A stretch of 57,704 nucleotides of DNA from Saccoglossus kowalevskii (Eukaryota; Hemichordata; Enteropneusta; Harrimaniidae). Positions within the stretch are counted from its first letter, which is position 1. Every line of letters starts with the position of its first letter. Both the position numbers and the translations under genes were made by a program. Positions 27,701 through 41,636 of the stretch are shown piece after piece. The stretch is from NCBI RefSeq assembly GCF_000003605.2, contig NW_003114469.1, forward strand, positions 188,369 through 246,072, in the 5' to 3' direction. The notes below the pieces were generated by a model. The model saw only the letters and a program-made list of their open reading frames with translations. It had not been told where the DNA came from and made no database searches.

Positions 27701-27802
27701 GCACACTTAGATAATACGACAGACTTTGGAACCAATCACTGTTAAAATACAATAAAACCTCTTGCTGGCGTATATTTATTGCCTTGGAGTCGTACATAAA
27801 AC

Positions 27803-30800
27803 ATGTCTCGCCTCGTGCTACTAACGGTAGTCTGCCTTGCAATTTTTAATAAAGGTAAGTAAAGTTCGCATCACACCATTTCAACGGATTTCTTCTCAGA
27901 TTATCATATGTATACGTGGCCCACGTACCGTTAAATGAACAACGTTTCCTTGCATGCAAACAGCTACATGTTCAGTACATTTATGAGTTGTTACAAGTTA
28001 CTATTTATATATCTCCATAGATGCATTGTCAAGTGGACTCTTTGGCGAGGGTGGCGAAGCTGGGTCGTTGAGTGGGGCTTTGGAAGATAAATCCATACTC
28101 AGAGCATTTTTGATGAAACAAATTGTCGGTAATGTAGGCGGTGGTAGTACTGGCGCGCCACTTCCCCTATTGCGAGCACTGATGACTGGCCAGACCCCAC
28201 CACCAATAGTACGAGCGATGATAGCTAAACGTGTTATGGAGGTGTGTAATATATTTATCTCATCAATTAATATCATATCATACAATTTCACAGCATAGCA
28301 TAGCATAGCATATAAGAAACAAATTCCCTAATAATGTTTTCCATATTGTTCTGTGTAAAAGGAGGTCACTGGTCCCTCCAGATTATCAGTGCAATTGCAC
28401 TCCGTTACAGTAATCACTGACTGATTATTGTACTATGAGCAGTGTGTATACACATATTCTGATGGGTAAAGGGTGTTTCGATTATCAGTTAATCGCAATA
28501 TAAACATGTCTAAATAACCATACTATCATCTAAGCCCACAGGCGCCATGTATTTAAATCACTCAAGCATCAGTATATGTTCGCATATTCTAAACACTTTA
28601 CCCATAGTTTGTCCGATGATTTTTAGCTTTTTTACTATACATTCTCCGGAGCTAATTTACTCATTAGTGGTTCATATGTGATATACTTTTTTCTGTAGAG
28701 TGGTCTACGTAGGCTATATTAGATCACAACAATGACATAAACACATGTAATAAGTCGCCTATGTAGACAAAATACAGAAACGATTCATTGATCATTTAGT
28801 TCATAAAATCAAAAACATAAAAGTCTCACTACACCAGTTCTTGTACAAAAAGCTAATTTGTGTTCAATATGTTCTTTTCAAGAACACCGACGAGAGTGGT
28901 TCCTTTCTCCCCAAACTGTTGGTCTTCCGAAAAGTTGCCGGCGAATTTGGAATGAAAATTATAGAAGGGCTGAGGGCGAGGAAACAGTCTGATAGAGTAT
29001 ACACGTTTGTTATATCTCCACTATGTGACTGCGCTCTAGAATACATGTGAGCTAAGTACATCGTAATAAGCAAACGTTGCATTCACCTTTGAATCGAGTG
29101 CAACCTCAGTGTTCTGTACGTTGAAAACATCTTTCATATAATTATCGCTCTCAAGCGAGAAGCGTCTCTGCCCGTGACATCAACATGACCCTGTGAATGG
29201 ACATTTTTCTCTCTGGGTCATAAAAGTTCCAAGTCACTTGGCAAGCTATAAGATATAAATAATATATAATATTATATTATTGTGATATGTACATATACGT
29301 TTTCATTTATAATACAAATTTATCTGGAAGTCAGTGGCCCTAGTGTCGATATATACAAATCCCGCAATACTGTATAATATGGTATTCACTGTAATATTCT
29401 CTTTTAGTATAATGCATACTATTACAAAACATTACGTTCACTATCTTTTTTTTTCATTTTTCCATAGTGATGATAAAGGTGAAATGAAGGGATTTTCTGT
29501 TGACCTCATCAATGCAGGTATTGTTTTTAAAGTTAACCATATGAATTCTAGCCCAATGTAATGTAGTTAAATACGTAACGGATAGGTTCGAGTAGGCTTG
29601 GTGGGTGGGGATGTATTACTACTTGTAATGGTAAAATAGTACAGGACATCAATCGCATTTATTTATTTTACATGGCAACAATTTATACGGATAACGATTG
29701 ATTGTGTTATTTGAAATCAATATAACAAAAATTAATACAATGTGGTATGTTACTTAAATTTTCTTAGTCTGTGAGGAAGCTAGAAGGAACTGCGAAATAC
29801 TATATGACTATGATCCCAAATGTTTTTCTCATGATGGTCACCACTTTTTGCTAGGCGAAGGTGAGAACATATTTGTCATTAAATTTTATACGATTTTTTT
29901 GTCACATGCAATAGTTATTTGACAATGAAAAACAACAACATTTCTTCTGTAAGCAAATCGAAATTGTTTACTTAAATTATAAAACATCGCGGGTAATTGT
30001 TTCTCATATCGAAATTTGAATTTATAGTTCAATACACCATTAGAACATTATTACCAAACGATTGCTACACACTAATCCGTATTGCAACAACACTAGGAGA
30101 AAAATGCTAATAAAGTCCGTTTTCAATTGTTTTTCAATCATAGGCCTTATTTCAAAACAATATGACGTTTGCATGTCGTGGTTTAAAACAAAAGATCGTA
30201 CACACGTTGCGGCATTTACGGAGCCATATTGGAAAACAAAGAACGAATTTCATTTGTTCGTGCCAACGGACAATCCAAACGATTTCGACCCAACCAATAT
30301 TGCTGGCAAGAAAATCGGTAAGTTGGCCATAATTCAATTATTAAAAATGCTAAACGTAAGTAAAGTATGTAATGTGATGTGATGTAATTTCATGTAATAT
30401 ATGTTTTCAAAGGTTTCTTGGAAGGGAGGACTGGGGGTCATACTTGCCTTGAAGACCTGAGAGGTGCTGATACAATGACGCCTGAATATGTTCTTTCAAA
30501 AACTGACTTTCTTAACAAATTAGGAAATGGAGAGGTAAAGAAATTCGTTTATTGAATAATATAATTTCTCATAGTATTCTATTAACCCTTTTCGTAGCAA
30601 GGTCAAGTTTTGTCATCTTTCACAAAATAAATTCGTCTAATTGTTTCCATATTTTGTTAGCAATGTTGATCGAGATTTGTTGGCAATAACAAAATTTTCC
30701 CATATATTCCAAATTTATCAATGTATAGAGAAATACAGAAACATTTACACATATTTCACACCTAAATGTTGGCGTTCAAATAGATTGAATGTTTTCATAT

Positions 30801-31310
30801 ACGAGAAGTGTAAAACTTCTTCCTATTAAATAGCTAGATGCTGCGTTTGTTATTGATGGGTTTGAGCATTATCTTACAAATGGATTCCAGAAGATTGGCG
30901 AACGCATCAAATGTGCAGAGTCAGGTATTACTCATGCTGTTGCCAGGAAGGACAATGACGTCACTGACTGGTTCAGTGAAACGTTGAGAAAGATGAAGAC
31001 GAACGGAAAGTATTATGGTCTGTGCAACAAGGCTAAACGGGATCACGGTGAGATCGTAATTCATTTATTGCACTAAAAAATGAACTAATTTGAGTACATT
31101 TACGTGAATTCTGAATAAAGTCATATGTAAAAGAAAACCCGATTTTTAACAATACAACTGTATACATCAAAGTTTATTTGACATTAATTTTTTTAAAAAC
31201 TATAAATCTTCTTTAATCCAGGTTCGAAGGGACCAATTAACTGTGTCGTCGAAGGTGAACAGGTCGATGAATTTGCCAAGATCAAGTGTGGCGAGGGATG
31301 CTGGGTTTAA
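27803..31310 (+). CDS. Copy D: secreted SBP3/iGluR-LBD-like protein, intact, 9 exons
   Basis: Exons: 27803-27854, 28021-28241, 28883-29046, 29468-29517, 29768-29860, 30144-30317, 30413-30534, 30834-31047, 31222-31310. The frame is open for 392 residues. The signal peptide is MSRLVLLTVVCLAIFNK. Exon 2 has one extra codon (GGGSTGAP instead of GGGTGAP), and exon 8 lacks one codon after the ligand-site aspartate (IDGFEHYL instead of LDGFAKNYL). Ligand-site positions are kept: the Arg of DRTHVAAFTEPYW, GGHT in exon 7 and the Asp of LDAAFVIDG. The exon 6 tail is of the FHLFVPTDNPNDFDPTN type shared with copy F. AATAAA lies at 31387-31392, about 77 bp past the stop. Splice sites are canonical throughout. 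Probably an active copy. Confidence 0.83.
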
Positions 31311-34300
31311 TTGAAATGTATCTAATTGGGTAGATTCTATTCGTCGTTGTTATTTTTTAAATCATATGTATTCATTGAAGTATTAAAATAAAGCACTAAA
31401 ATATATTCATTGCTCTGCAAAGATAGACTGACAATATTCACTATGTTAACAGGCGGTAGTCGTCGCGCCACACATGCGTGAGATATATGTGTCTCTTTGT
31501 ATGCGACTGCGTCATACTTTCCATATATTCCCATTAGAAGAGTGCATTTGGTTGGGAAAAAATCAATATTTATCAACACACAAGTGTCGCCCTTTAAACC
31601 GATCGAATAGTGGAGTAAAAAAATTGCTTGTCTGAAGGATGGGCACTGATTGCAGTATGGTCAAATAATGTTACAAGCATTGTGTATTTTTACTTAAAAA
31701 ATCAAACGCTGGAGAAATAGCATTTAAAACGTGTTCATAATGTAATTCGTAAGCAAGCATTGTAATTCCCATTGGTGCGTCCATTGTATTAGAGTCATCA
31801 ATGGATTATCCAAATAGCGATGCAAATTGATTTAGTTAGTCATTGGGTGTCAAGAATGATGTTTTTTTTGTTTTCCAACGGAAATTGCAAAATCTTTCTT
31901 GTGGGAAAATATAATAACGTCATATTAACTCTTATTATTATAGATACACGCGAGTCAGTCAGCATATGTACAATATTAATAATCACAGTTTCCAAGTAAG
32001 TACTAAATTGAATGTTCAAAAAAATAACCTTGTTCAAACACAAACTTACAGTATTTCTCGAAATATATAGTACTAGTGTGTGTGGTTTATACAATAACTC
32101 ATAAAATAGAATGAACATATCTTTATGTTTTATTTCAAACGATCAACATTCGGCAAATTCACAGCTCCTATTTTCATGACAAAACTAATGTATTTTCTGT
32201 TCCCTTTTATGTTAATCTCTGTTGATTGTCTTGTATTTAGAAAGTAAACGGAATTATGTCTATGCATATATATTTAAATTTTTCGTAAATCGCTTATCTC
32301 ACTCACTGAATCTCAATATATGGGAAACGTATGCAAGACGAAAAAAGTGTTTAACTTCTGCTTTTTCATTGAGTGGTTGAATACTTATTTCTTCTTAAAG
32401 ACTACCGGTAACCATCGCCAGAAATGAGTGGACAAGATCACCGACTTCCGCCTCTGGCCAGTGCTCCACTGTCAAATAAACATCACAGGATATGCCATAG
32501 AGAATGCATTGCATAAACATATACTAGTATTAAAACAAAATTTAATTTTGAGTTTATATTTTTTTATTTTTCACTTTGTTGTGCTTCGTAATAGACAGGT
32601 GACGCTTCAAGCTTTTGATTTTTATAGATGTTTCCATGTGTTGCCCAATTTGCTGTAAAACCTGATGATAAATGCTACACTAGCACAGGGAATGGACGAT
32701 GTGTATCTGTATGATGTAACGTATGTGACTCGTCACGTTTGTTCGCTTCGTTCTGGATAATTTCTGGTTCAATACAAAGCGATGCAGCTGACGAAGTTGT
32801 AGACGCAGTATTCGCAGCCCAATGTATTCACACAGATGTACGATGTGTGAGCAAATATAACTGTTGTAATCCAAATAACAACAGGAAGTAACATGAATCA
32901 AGATAGGGTTTCAGATTATGTCCGTTATTCCACGTGAAACCACCCCACCTTTCGAACGCGAACCACTATCGCCATACTGCTTTTGGTGCTAAAGGTCAGA
33001 CCAATAGATCAACAAATTGTATGGTCGTTTTTCCACCACATAAACGAGGGTTTCATCACGACATCTGTCCCTGTGTTCCACGACAGTATCGACTTTTGTC
33101 TTGTAATGCGTCAGACAAAAGTAATTTGCATATCAACCACCTTCACAAGATTAGTCTGTCCACATATCTTTGTATTAAGTATTTTTAAGTATTGTATTTT
33201 TGTCTTTAACGCCATCTCGAGAGTGTACCAAAGGGCATCTCGTTCTCTGGCAACCACAACCATTTATTACATGGCTTCCTATGACCAGTTAACTAATACA
33301 GGTGGACACAGAACAAGGACAACAAAAGATTACCTCACTTACTATTGTTTCCAATCCCAAACAGTGAACTACTTATCATAACAATAGACTCTCATTAGGA
33401 TAGACAATATACCACTAAAGTCAATGACATCATCTGTTATCTTGAATATTTTTCATGAAATTACTGTCCCTGCAATGGGATAGACAGGAAATTCCTTCTT
33501 GACCAGATTCTATTTCTTGCAAACACCGTAATATTGTTACTCTACACGTACTGTGACCGTCATTGGTAACTACGCCGAGTAGTCGTTGCAATGCAGTTAT
33601 GTGTTAACAGTAGTAATGACCCCTCGCTCTTAATAAGTTGGCCATGGGATGAACAGCGAAATCTTGCAAGGGAAATTTAACAACTGGATTTGTACTGAAT
33701 ATTTTTCTGGCTGCAGGGGGTTCTTATATTGTCACTCTAATGGTTTAAATCAAATGTCTAATGATACTTATTCATTACATTACATTACATTACACATTTT
33801 ACTTACGTTTAGACATTATTAATCAAAGTCACATGTTTGTTTGTAATACAATTATCACTTCGCCACTCACGGCATGCGTGAAAGTAAGTTTCAAATCTAG
33901 GTAAAAGTAACAACAAACTTTATGTAAATACTAATCGTAATATACATTACATTGCATGGTCTAAATGCCTTTCATGCTTGCTCTCCTCAATAATTTGTCA
34001 CAGTTTTGTCACCATCTTCGATATACTATGTAAACATTCCATATTTAGAATTCGCATTTCTTAATAATCACTATCAGTGCAGGATTACGGCCCGCTGTGA
34101 TTTATGGGATGTATAATAATTATATGTAGTTCAATGACCGATCTTTTGACAGTCTTTATAATCAGTCGACAGTTCAAGCACTGAAAAAAAAATACTCGCA
34201 CTACTTTGCTTGTTTGCGCTACTTCCAGGCTAGTATCAAACTGTTTTAAACTACACTTTGAAATATTCACCGTAACACGTACTTAGCAAGTAGGGATTAT

Positions 34301-34740
34301 TTGAAGAAGTTAAATATCAAATGTGTAGTCTATTGTTTCGCCCATATGTGGTTCAAGTCTGACAACGTCACGCTCCCTCTATGTTTCTAATTGAAATCAC
34401 CTCGGCAGTTGACATCGGCAATTAGCAACATATCTGGGTTGGCGGTTATCTAATACTTAATTGAACATACATGTTTTCACTATTCTGGAAAATATGATCA
34501 GAACTGTATGTAAATAATGCATGCATCTATTTGAACCAATATCATTACCCATCACGTTACAGCAATTAATCGTTGCTATATACTCGTGGTCATTTTGAGG
34601 TGAACCTCCAAAGTATGCTGATGTGTGTAATAGTTTTGATGACACCCACAAATGTACTTCGGTCTGAAAGGGCAGCATAATAAACTCCTTCAATCTTTTA
34701 TTAGACTGATTGCTATCTGTATTACGTTATATTGCTATCT
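31311..34740. other. Spacer after copy D, no gene seen
   Basis: Matches the spacers after B and F in part. Overlapping open frames at 32934-33381 have no motif or family resemblance and lie in a stretch specific to this unit. Confidence 0.45.
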
Positions 34741-34754
34741 GTATTACTTTATAT

Positions 34755-34941
34755 ATGCATTGACTAGCGGACTGTTTGGCGAGGGCAGCAAAGGTGGCTT
34801 GTTATATGGGTCTTTTGGGGATCAATTTCTTTTCACCGTCTTACCTTTAAAACAAATGTTAGTAACTTAGGGCGTAATGCTGTTCTACCACTCCCCCTGC
34901 CGCGAGCACTACGAGCGATGGTAGCACGAAGTGTTATGCAG
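34755..34941 (+). pseudogene. Lone exon-2-like relic 2 (decayed)
   Basis: Begins like exon 2 (ALTSGLFGEGSKGGLLYGS) but has no AG acceptor (tatatatgcattg), reaches a stop at LVT*, and has lost about 30 bp before the conserved RAMVARSVMQ end and gtttgtg donor. It and its flanks match relics 1 and 3, and it sits about 17.7 kb after relic 1. Confidence 0.7.
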
Positions 34942-35289
34942 GTTTGTGATTACTATCATATCTTATCACTTGACTAAGGTACATATATTCGCAATAAATA
35001 ACCAGCAACACTAACATTATTACTAACAAAATTATTCATTGCCTAGTACATGCTACGATAACCGCTCTATCAGGCGAATGTTTGTATGAGAATTATCATC
35101 TCCTGACTCTCATGGGAGGGGCTAATATCTAGAGTAGTAATGTAGAATTATAACCATCAAATTATGATTTAAACCGTTGATTTTATGACCATTTTGTGAT
35201 TTTAGTCGATTTGGGGTTTGTATTGAATATTTACTACTTTAAGCGGGAAATATGTAACATATGCTGTAAATTAACACAACTATTTAAAG

Positions 35290-35520
35290 ACGTACACAAA
35301 TTACCAAGTCGTTTTGTAGCACAGGAATACGTCACAGTAGAGGTTTACTTTACACCACAGGCTACATACCAAATGGTCACGTAGTATCACATGTGCATTT
35401 GTCCCAAGCACACGGTCATTTCGTTCACCCACGCGTGCATTTAGTCCACAGACACTTCGTACCATATAGTCACTATGCAACAAGTCACCACATCTCAAGT
35501 CGTTTCGTACCATTTACTCC
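35290..35520 (+). repeat. Degenerate minisatellite of about 18-20 bp, second block
   Basis: Same ggtcac..cgtaccac-like units and same position after a relic exon as the block at 17640-17875. Confidence 0.55.
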
Positions 35521-35647
35521 CTTTGGACCAAATCACTCACTTTGAACTACACGTCTTCATCTTACTAATAAACACTACAGATAGCAAAATAAATATTTCA
35601 TACAATATATACTTATTGCTACATTGCTAGTGTGTCTGTATATGTGT

Positions 35648-36325
35648 GTGTCAGCAATCTTTATTTTATGTTTATGTCATATTACCTCAAACCCTGCCAA
35701 TAGAAGTGCATATAATCATGGGAAGAAACGATGTGCATGCCGTGTGATAACTGTCACAAATGTGATTGATAGGTCATACTTGTTTTCAACTCTGGAAGGA
35801 CAATTCGAATCTACCAGGTGTGCTTGTGATTTACATGACAAAGGGTGTTTACAACATTTGAAGGACAATTGGAATCTACCACGTGTTCTGTTATTTTAAT
35901 TACAAATGATGTTTATGATCTACTGAGTTGCCTACATGACACAGCTGCTAGCAAGATCACATTCTGTTTGGCTCATGTGGGAACCCAGATGGTGTCACTG
36001 AATCATGCCTATAAATTAGACAAACTGAGGACAGTTGGGTTCCAACTTTTGTACTGTGTATCCTGTGTTTGGCTACTGCGATATTGTGATCAAGTGATAT
36101 AGGCTTCATCCATCACTCTGTGGGACTTGTATGAACTTCTCTGTGATCTTCTGCTTCCAGTGGTGCCCTCCAAAATAACAGCGTTCCTCTGCAAGCAAGA
36201 CTCCTGTATTTCTTTGTTGTTGTTGTTGTTGTTGTGTTGTAGAGGCCATTGACTGTCATTAATTTCTACATTCTGGAACTGAGTTATCACCAATGCACAC
36301 CTCTCTAAGCAATCCCCTATTTTAG
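35648..36325 (+). repeat. LTR-like dispersed repeat, copy 2
   Basis: Homologous to 16449-17035 from tgtcagca to ctattttag, including a tgcctataaattag TATA-like box near 36007. It contains a (tgt)n run at about 36214-36236 and an internal partial duplication (ggacaat.cgaatctacca / ggacaattggaatctacca). It lies after relic 2, whereas copy 1 lies before relic 1, so these are separate insertions or rearranged copies. Confidence 0.4.
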
Positions 36326-36566
36326 TGAATTAATCCATTGTATTTTTCTGTGCTTTATTTTTTGTAATTATTTTGAGAGGTATTAAAGCCAGGAGCTTTA
36401 ACTCGATATTTTGGTGTATGTGTATTTTATTTCCAGTAGTATCTGAAATTATGAAACAAACTTGATACTGCTCTTAAGAATGATTGGCAAAATAAAGGTT
36501 TGCTTGGAAAAAGACAGTATCTCAATAGAGATATACTAATTACATATTTGCCATGAGCAATTGAAG

Positions 36567-36900
36567 TCCGGGAAGGATTCTACAAATTGACGGCATTCAA
36601 CTCAATCCTACAAATTGACGGCATTTAGGGTCAATTCTACAAACTGGCGACATTCAAGTCAATTGCTAAAAAATGTCGACATTCAAGTTCAAATTGTCAA
36701 TTTTCAAGAAAATGCTACAACTTGATGACCTTAAAATTAATCCTACAATTTGGCGACACTCAAGTAAATCCTACAAATTGACGAGCTTGATGTTAATCTT
36801 GCGAATTCGAGTCAATACTACAAACTGACGACATTCAAGTCAATCCTAAAAATTTACAAGATTCAAGAAAATCATACAAATTTACGACTTTGACATTAAT
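36567..36900 (-). repeat. 28-bp minisatellite, block 2 (upstream of copy E)
   Basis: About a dozen degenerate units of the cctacaaattgacgacattcaagtcaat type, ending in the same tttacgactttgacattaatcctcttact sequence as block 1. Confidence 0.8.
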
Positions 36901-37201
36901 CCTCTTACTTTGGCCTAATTTGCGATAACCATTCAAATTAGTTGACGTATGTATCTCGTATGTGTTTTAATCACATCATTAATCTAGCTGAGGCGGAATG
37001 AGCATTCTGATAACATAGATAAAACGACAGACTTTGAAACCGACCTCAATTAACACAAAGTAAAGCCCCCTTACTGGCGTATATTTCTTGCCTTGCGTGG
37101 CACACGTACCGTTAAATGAACAACGTGTATTTGCATGCAAACTGCTACATGTTCAGTATATTTATGAGTTGTTACAATTTACTATTTATATTACTCCATA
37201 G

Positions 37202-40200
37202 ATGCATTTTCAAGTGGACTTTTTGGCGAGGGTGGCGAAGCTGGGCCGTTGAGCGGGGCTTTGGAAGATAACCCCATATTCAGAGCATTATTGATGAAAC
37301 AAATTATCGGTAATGTAGGCGGTGGTAGTACTATTGTGTCACTCCCTCTATTGCGAGCACTGACGACTGGCCAGACCCCACCACCAATAGTACGAGCGAT
37401 GATAGCTAAACGTGTTATGGAGGTGTGTAACACATTTATCCCATCAATTCATATCATACCATTTCACATCATAGCATAGCATATAATATAAGAAACAAAT
37501 TCCCTAATTATGTTTTCCATATTGTTCTGTGTGAAAGGAGATCACCGGTCCCTCCAGATAATCAGTGCAATTGCACTTCGTAACGGTAATCACTAACTGA
37601 GTATTGTACTATGCGCAGTGTGTCTACACGTAGTGGGACGGGTCAAGGGTGTACAGATGGGCAGTTGACCGCGATATACACATGTCCAAATAACCATACT
37701 ATCATCTAAACCCACATGCGCCACATGTTTAAATCACTCAAGCATCTGTATATGTTCGCATATTGTATTCACTTCACCCATAGTTTTTCCGCTGATTTTT
37801 ATTTTATTACGATACATATTTTTCCTATGAGATAATTTACTCAATAGTGGTTCATATGTGATATACTATTTCTGTAGAGTGGTGTACTTAGGCTATATTA
37901 GATAACTGCAATGACATAAACACATATAATAAGTCACCTATTTAGACAAAATACAGAAACGATTCATTGATCATTGGTTCATAAAATCAAAAACACGAAA
38001 AAGACATTACTACCAAATCCAGAATGTGGAACAATTTCTTGTATGAAAATTGTTACAAGCTAATTTGTGTTCACTATGTTCCCTTTAAGAATACCGGCGA
38101 GAGTGAACCCCTTCTCCTCAAACTGTTGGTCTTCCGTAAAGTTGCTGGCGAATTGGGAATGAAAATTATAGAAGGCCTGAGGGCGAGAAAACAGTCTGAT
38201 AGAGTATACACGTTCGCTGTATCTTCACTGTGTGACTGTGCACTGGAATACATGTAAGCTAAGTACTGTGAAAGCAGACGTTGCATTCACCTTTGAATCG
38301 AGTACAACCTCAGTGTGCTGTATTTTGAAAACATCTTCCATATAAATCTTACCCTCAATCGAGGAAGTGTCTCTGCCTGTGACGTCAACATGAACCTATA
38401 AATGGACTTTTTTTCTGCTTAGGTCATAGAAGTTCATCGTCACTAGAGGGCGAGCTATAAGATGCATATTATTGTGATATATACATATACATATACGTTT
38501 TCAATTATAATACAAATTTATCTAGAAGCCAGTGGTCCTAGTGTCGATATATACAAATCCAACAAGACAATTGTAATGCTATAGCTGTATAATATGTCAT
38601 TCACGGTAATATTCCCCATTTAGTAAAAGACATACTATTACACAATCTTATTTTTTTAGTGATAATAAAGGTGCAATGAAGGGATTTTCTGTAGACCTCA
38701 TTAATGCAGGTATTGTTTTTGAAGTTAACCATATGAATTCTGTAATATAGTTAATACGTAACAGATGGGTTCGAGTGGGCTTTTTGGGTGGAATGAATTA
38801 CTTCTCGTAATAGTGAAATGTTATTGGAAATCAATTGGAATATGTTTTTTTTACATGACAAGTTATATGAAATTAATAAAAGATAATTAATACAACGTTG
38901 CTTGTTACTTATTTATTTTAGTCTGCGAGGAAGCTGGAAGGAACTGTGAAATACTATATGACTATGATCCAAAATGTTTTGCCCATGATGGTCACCACTT
39001 TTTACTCGGCAAAGGTTAGAACATTTTGTCCTCCAAAGTTTATTAGATTTTCTTTTTTTCACATGCATTAATTAATTGACAGGAGGTGGAAACCGCATTC
39101 CTACTGTAAGCAAATCGAAATCGTTTACTCAAATTATAAAACATCGGAGTCAATTTTATTCCACATATCGAATTTTGAACTTTTAGTTTTATCACCATTA
39201 CAACATTTATTTCCAAACGATTGCTACACACCAATCTGTATTTAACAACACATAGGGGGGGGATGCTAATGAAGCTCGTTTTCAATTGTTTTTTTAAAAT
39301 AATAGGCCTTATTTCAAAACAATATGACGTTTGCATGTCCTGGTTTGAAACAAAGGATCGTACACACGTAGCGGCATTTACTGAGCCATATTGGAAAACT
39401 GACAACATATACGATTTCGACCCAACCAATATTGCCGGAAAGAAAATCGGTAAGTTGGCCATCTTTAATTCATAATTTAATTATTAAACGCGTCTAAACG
39501 TATATAAAATGTGTATTGTATTGTAATGTAATTTAATAAAGCAGTATCTTCAATCATTTGATTATGACCATATATGTTTTCAAAGGTTTCATGAATGCAA
39601 GGACTGGGGGGTCATACTTGCCTTGAAGACCTGAGAGGTGCAGATACGATGACGCCTGAATATGTTATTCAAAAAACTGACTTGTTTAACAAATTAGGAA
39701 GTGGAGAAGTAACAGAATATGTTTATTGAATTGTCTTAACATGTTACAGTGTTATATTAGAATGACTACTCACTGATTCAAAGGGTTGAACCGATTTCGA
39801 CAATCATCATCGTATTATATTAACCCTTTTGGTGGCAAAGTCAACTTTTGTTTTTCACAAAAATAAATCTTTCTATTTTTTTCCCAAATTATGTTAACAA
39901 TTTTGATCAAGATTTGTTGGCAATAATAAAATATTCCCATCTATTCCAATCTTTTCTAAGTATAGAGAAACTATGCTTCCGCACTTAAATTTAAATTGGT
40001 CCGACAAGCCTTTTACATTATTAGGTGTAGATTTAATTCTGTATGAGAATATTAATTTTGATGATAAAACCTTTCAAGTTAAGTCACTCCTGTCCAACTG
40101 GGCTTGGAGACCTTTGACATTATGTGGCAAGGTGACAGTAGTGAAGACATCAGCATCATATGCCAGAAAAACTGACAAAGTCTATTAGGGACGCTTTTTA

Positions 40201-41636
40201 TGAATTCATTTGGAATAAGAAACAAGACAAAATTAAAAGACTTTGTGTTGTGAATACCACAATGGCGGTTTGAGCCTAACCCATTTACCATCATTTATCG
40301 AATCGATTCATGTTTCCTGGGTAGATAAGCTGTTATCTAGCCAATATGATGAAAGGCGCTGGAAACGGCTATTTCAAGCTTATATTTGTATGGATTGCTC
40401 ATGTTTTGAAGTTTTCAGTCAGAAACCAGCCGCCGACTTTTTGTTACCATGCTTTTCTTAGTTGGTCTAAAATAATTACATGTACAATCCCCTTACTCAA
40501 AGCAATGAATTTGGTTTAACCCAGATATCTTAATTAATAAGCGAACTATATTCTATAGAGATTGGCACCAGAGTGATATCGTATTTCTTTCCGATGTACT
40601 GGATGATAGTGGCAATTTCCTCACCTTTAAACATTTCTCGGACAAATATAACATATCATCAAATCATTTTTTAAAATAGTTTGGTCTTATTGATGCTATT
40701 CCTGGAAATTGGTTAGTTTCCTTGAATAGCAGAGATAATGAAAATGAATATCCCTGATCCATATTAAAAGAGCTTACTCAGAAATCGTGGAGAGATAATT
40801 TGTTTAAATTACCTTTTACTGCTGATGAAAAAATATACTTTCATTTGTAGATACAAGAATGTAAAACCATCTTTTGTAAATTTATGTAATTATTTAGCAT
40901 ACCAAAAGAAAATAGATATGTACAAAATAAGGATATACAATGTGAAATCAAACTCTTTCAGATTATATTGGAGTTTATTAGATCAGTTACTGTGAACATA
41001 TATTGTGTATAGAGAAATACAAAAAATATGTACACCCAAATATTGTCAGGAAAAATGATGGCGCTGAAAAAGATTGAATGTTTGTATCATATACGGGAGG
41101 TGTAAAACCTCTTCATATTAAATAGCTGGATGCCGCGTTTGTGATTGATGGGTTTGGAAAGAATTATCTTGAAAATGGATTCCAGAAGATTGGCGAAGGC
41201 ATCAGATGTGCAGAGCCAGGCATTACTCATGCTATTGTCAGGAAGGACAATGACGTCACTGACTGGTTCAGTGAAACGTTGAGAAAGATGAAGACGAACG
41301 GAAAGTATTATGGTCTGTGCAACAAGGCAAAACAGGATCACGGTGAGGGTGTTATCCTATACATTAAATATTTTACGGTCCTATGTTTTTTTTATTATCT
41401 TAGAGCGATTTTTGGTTTTGAGCCGATTTGGGTACATTTACATGAATTCTGAATGAAGTCAGGTATAAAAAAATGAATATGTTACAACATACATCAAAGT
41501 TTATTTGACATGAATTGTATTTTTATAAGTATAAATCTTCATTTCAGGTTCGAAGGGACAAATGAACTGTGTCGTCGAAGGTGAAGAGGTCAATGAATTT
41601 CCCAAGATCAAGTGTGGCGAGGGATGCTGGGTTTAA
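37202..41636 (+). pseudogene. Copy E: broken member of the family (no exon 1, frameshift, LINE in intron 7)
   Basis: Exons 2-9 are found: 37202-37422, 38090-38253, 38660-38709, 38922-39014, 39306-39449, 39586-39708, 41126-41342, 41548-41636. Exon 1 is missing: the conserved upstream block ending ...ttgccttg joins intron 1 sequence (cgtggcacacgtacc) at about 37095, a deletion of about 130 bp relative to copy D. Exon 6 lacks 10 codons in frame (the HLFVPTDNPN part of copies D and F). Exon 7 has one extra G in its G run (actgggggg), which shifts the frame and gives an early stop. A LINE fragment lies in intron 7 with an 11-bp target duplication. Exon 2 is copy-D-like, whereas exon 8 and the 3' flank are copy-A-like. 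Clearly non-coding for the full protein. Confidence 0.85.
39971..41006 (+). mobile_element. 5'-truncated LINE fragment in intron 7 of copy E
   Basis: Flanked by an 11-bp target duplication, gtatagagaaa, at 39960-39970 and 41007-41017. Translation shows the C-terminal part of a LINE ORF2: FTLLGVDLILYENINFDDK, SLLSNWAWRPLTLCGKVTVV, then after a frameshift FYEFIWNKKQDKIKR and SWVDKLL. This matches the region after the reverse transcriptase core in L1/Tx1-type elements. Frameshifts and stops show it is dead. Confidence 0.8.

Noticed and set aside
32934-33381. Overlapping open frames of 84 and 132 codons
   Set aside because: No motif, composition not protein-like, no splice context, and no counterpart in the sister spacers.
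33772-33795. Short attac repeats considered as a CRISPR or regulatory array
   Set aside because: Simple pentanucleotide microsatellite, the reverse complement of the one in intron 6 of copy A; no spacers.
39043-39462. 139-codon minus-strand frame
   Set aside because: Antisense to exon 6 of copy E; the same antisense frame is open in several copies simply because exon 6 is conserved.
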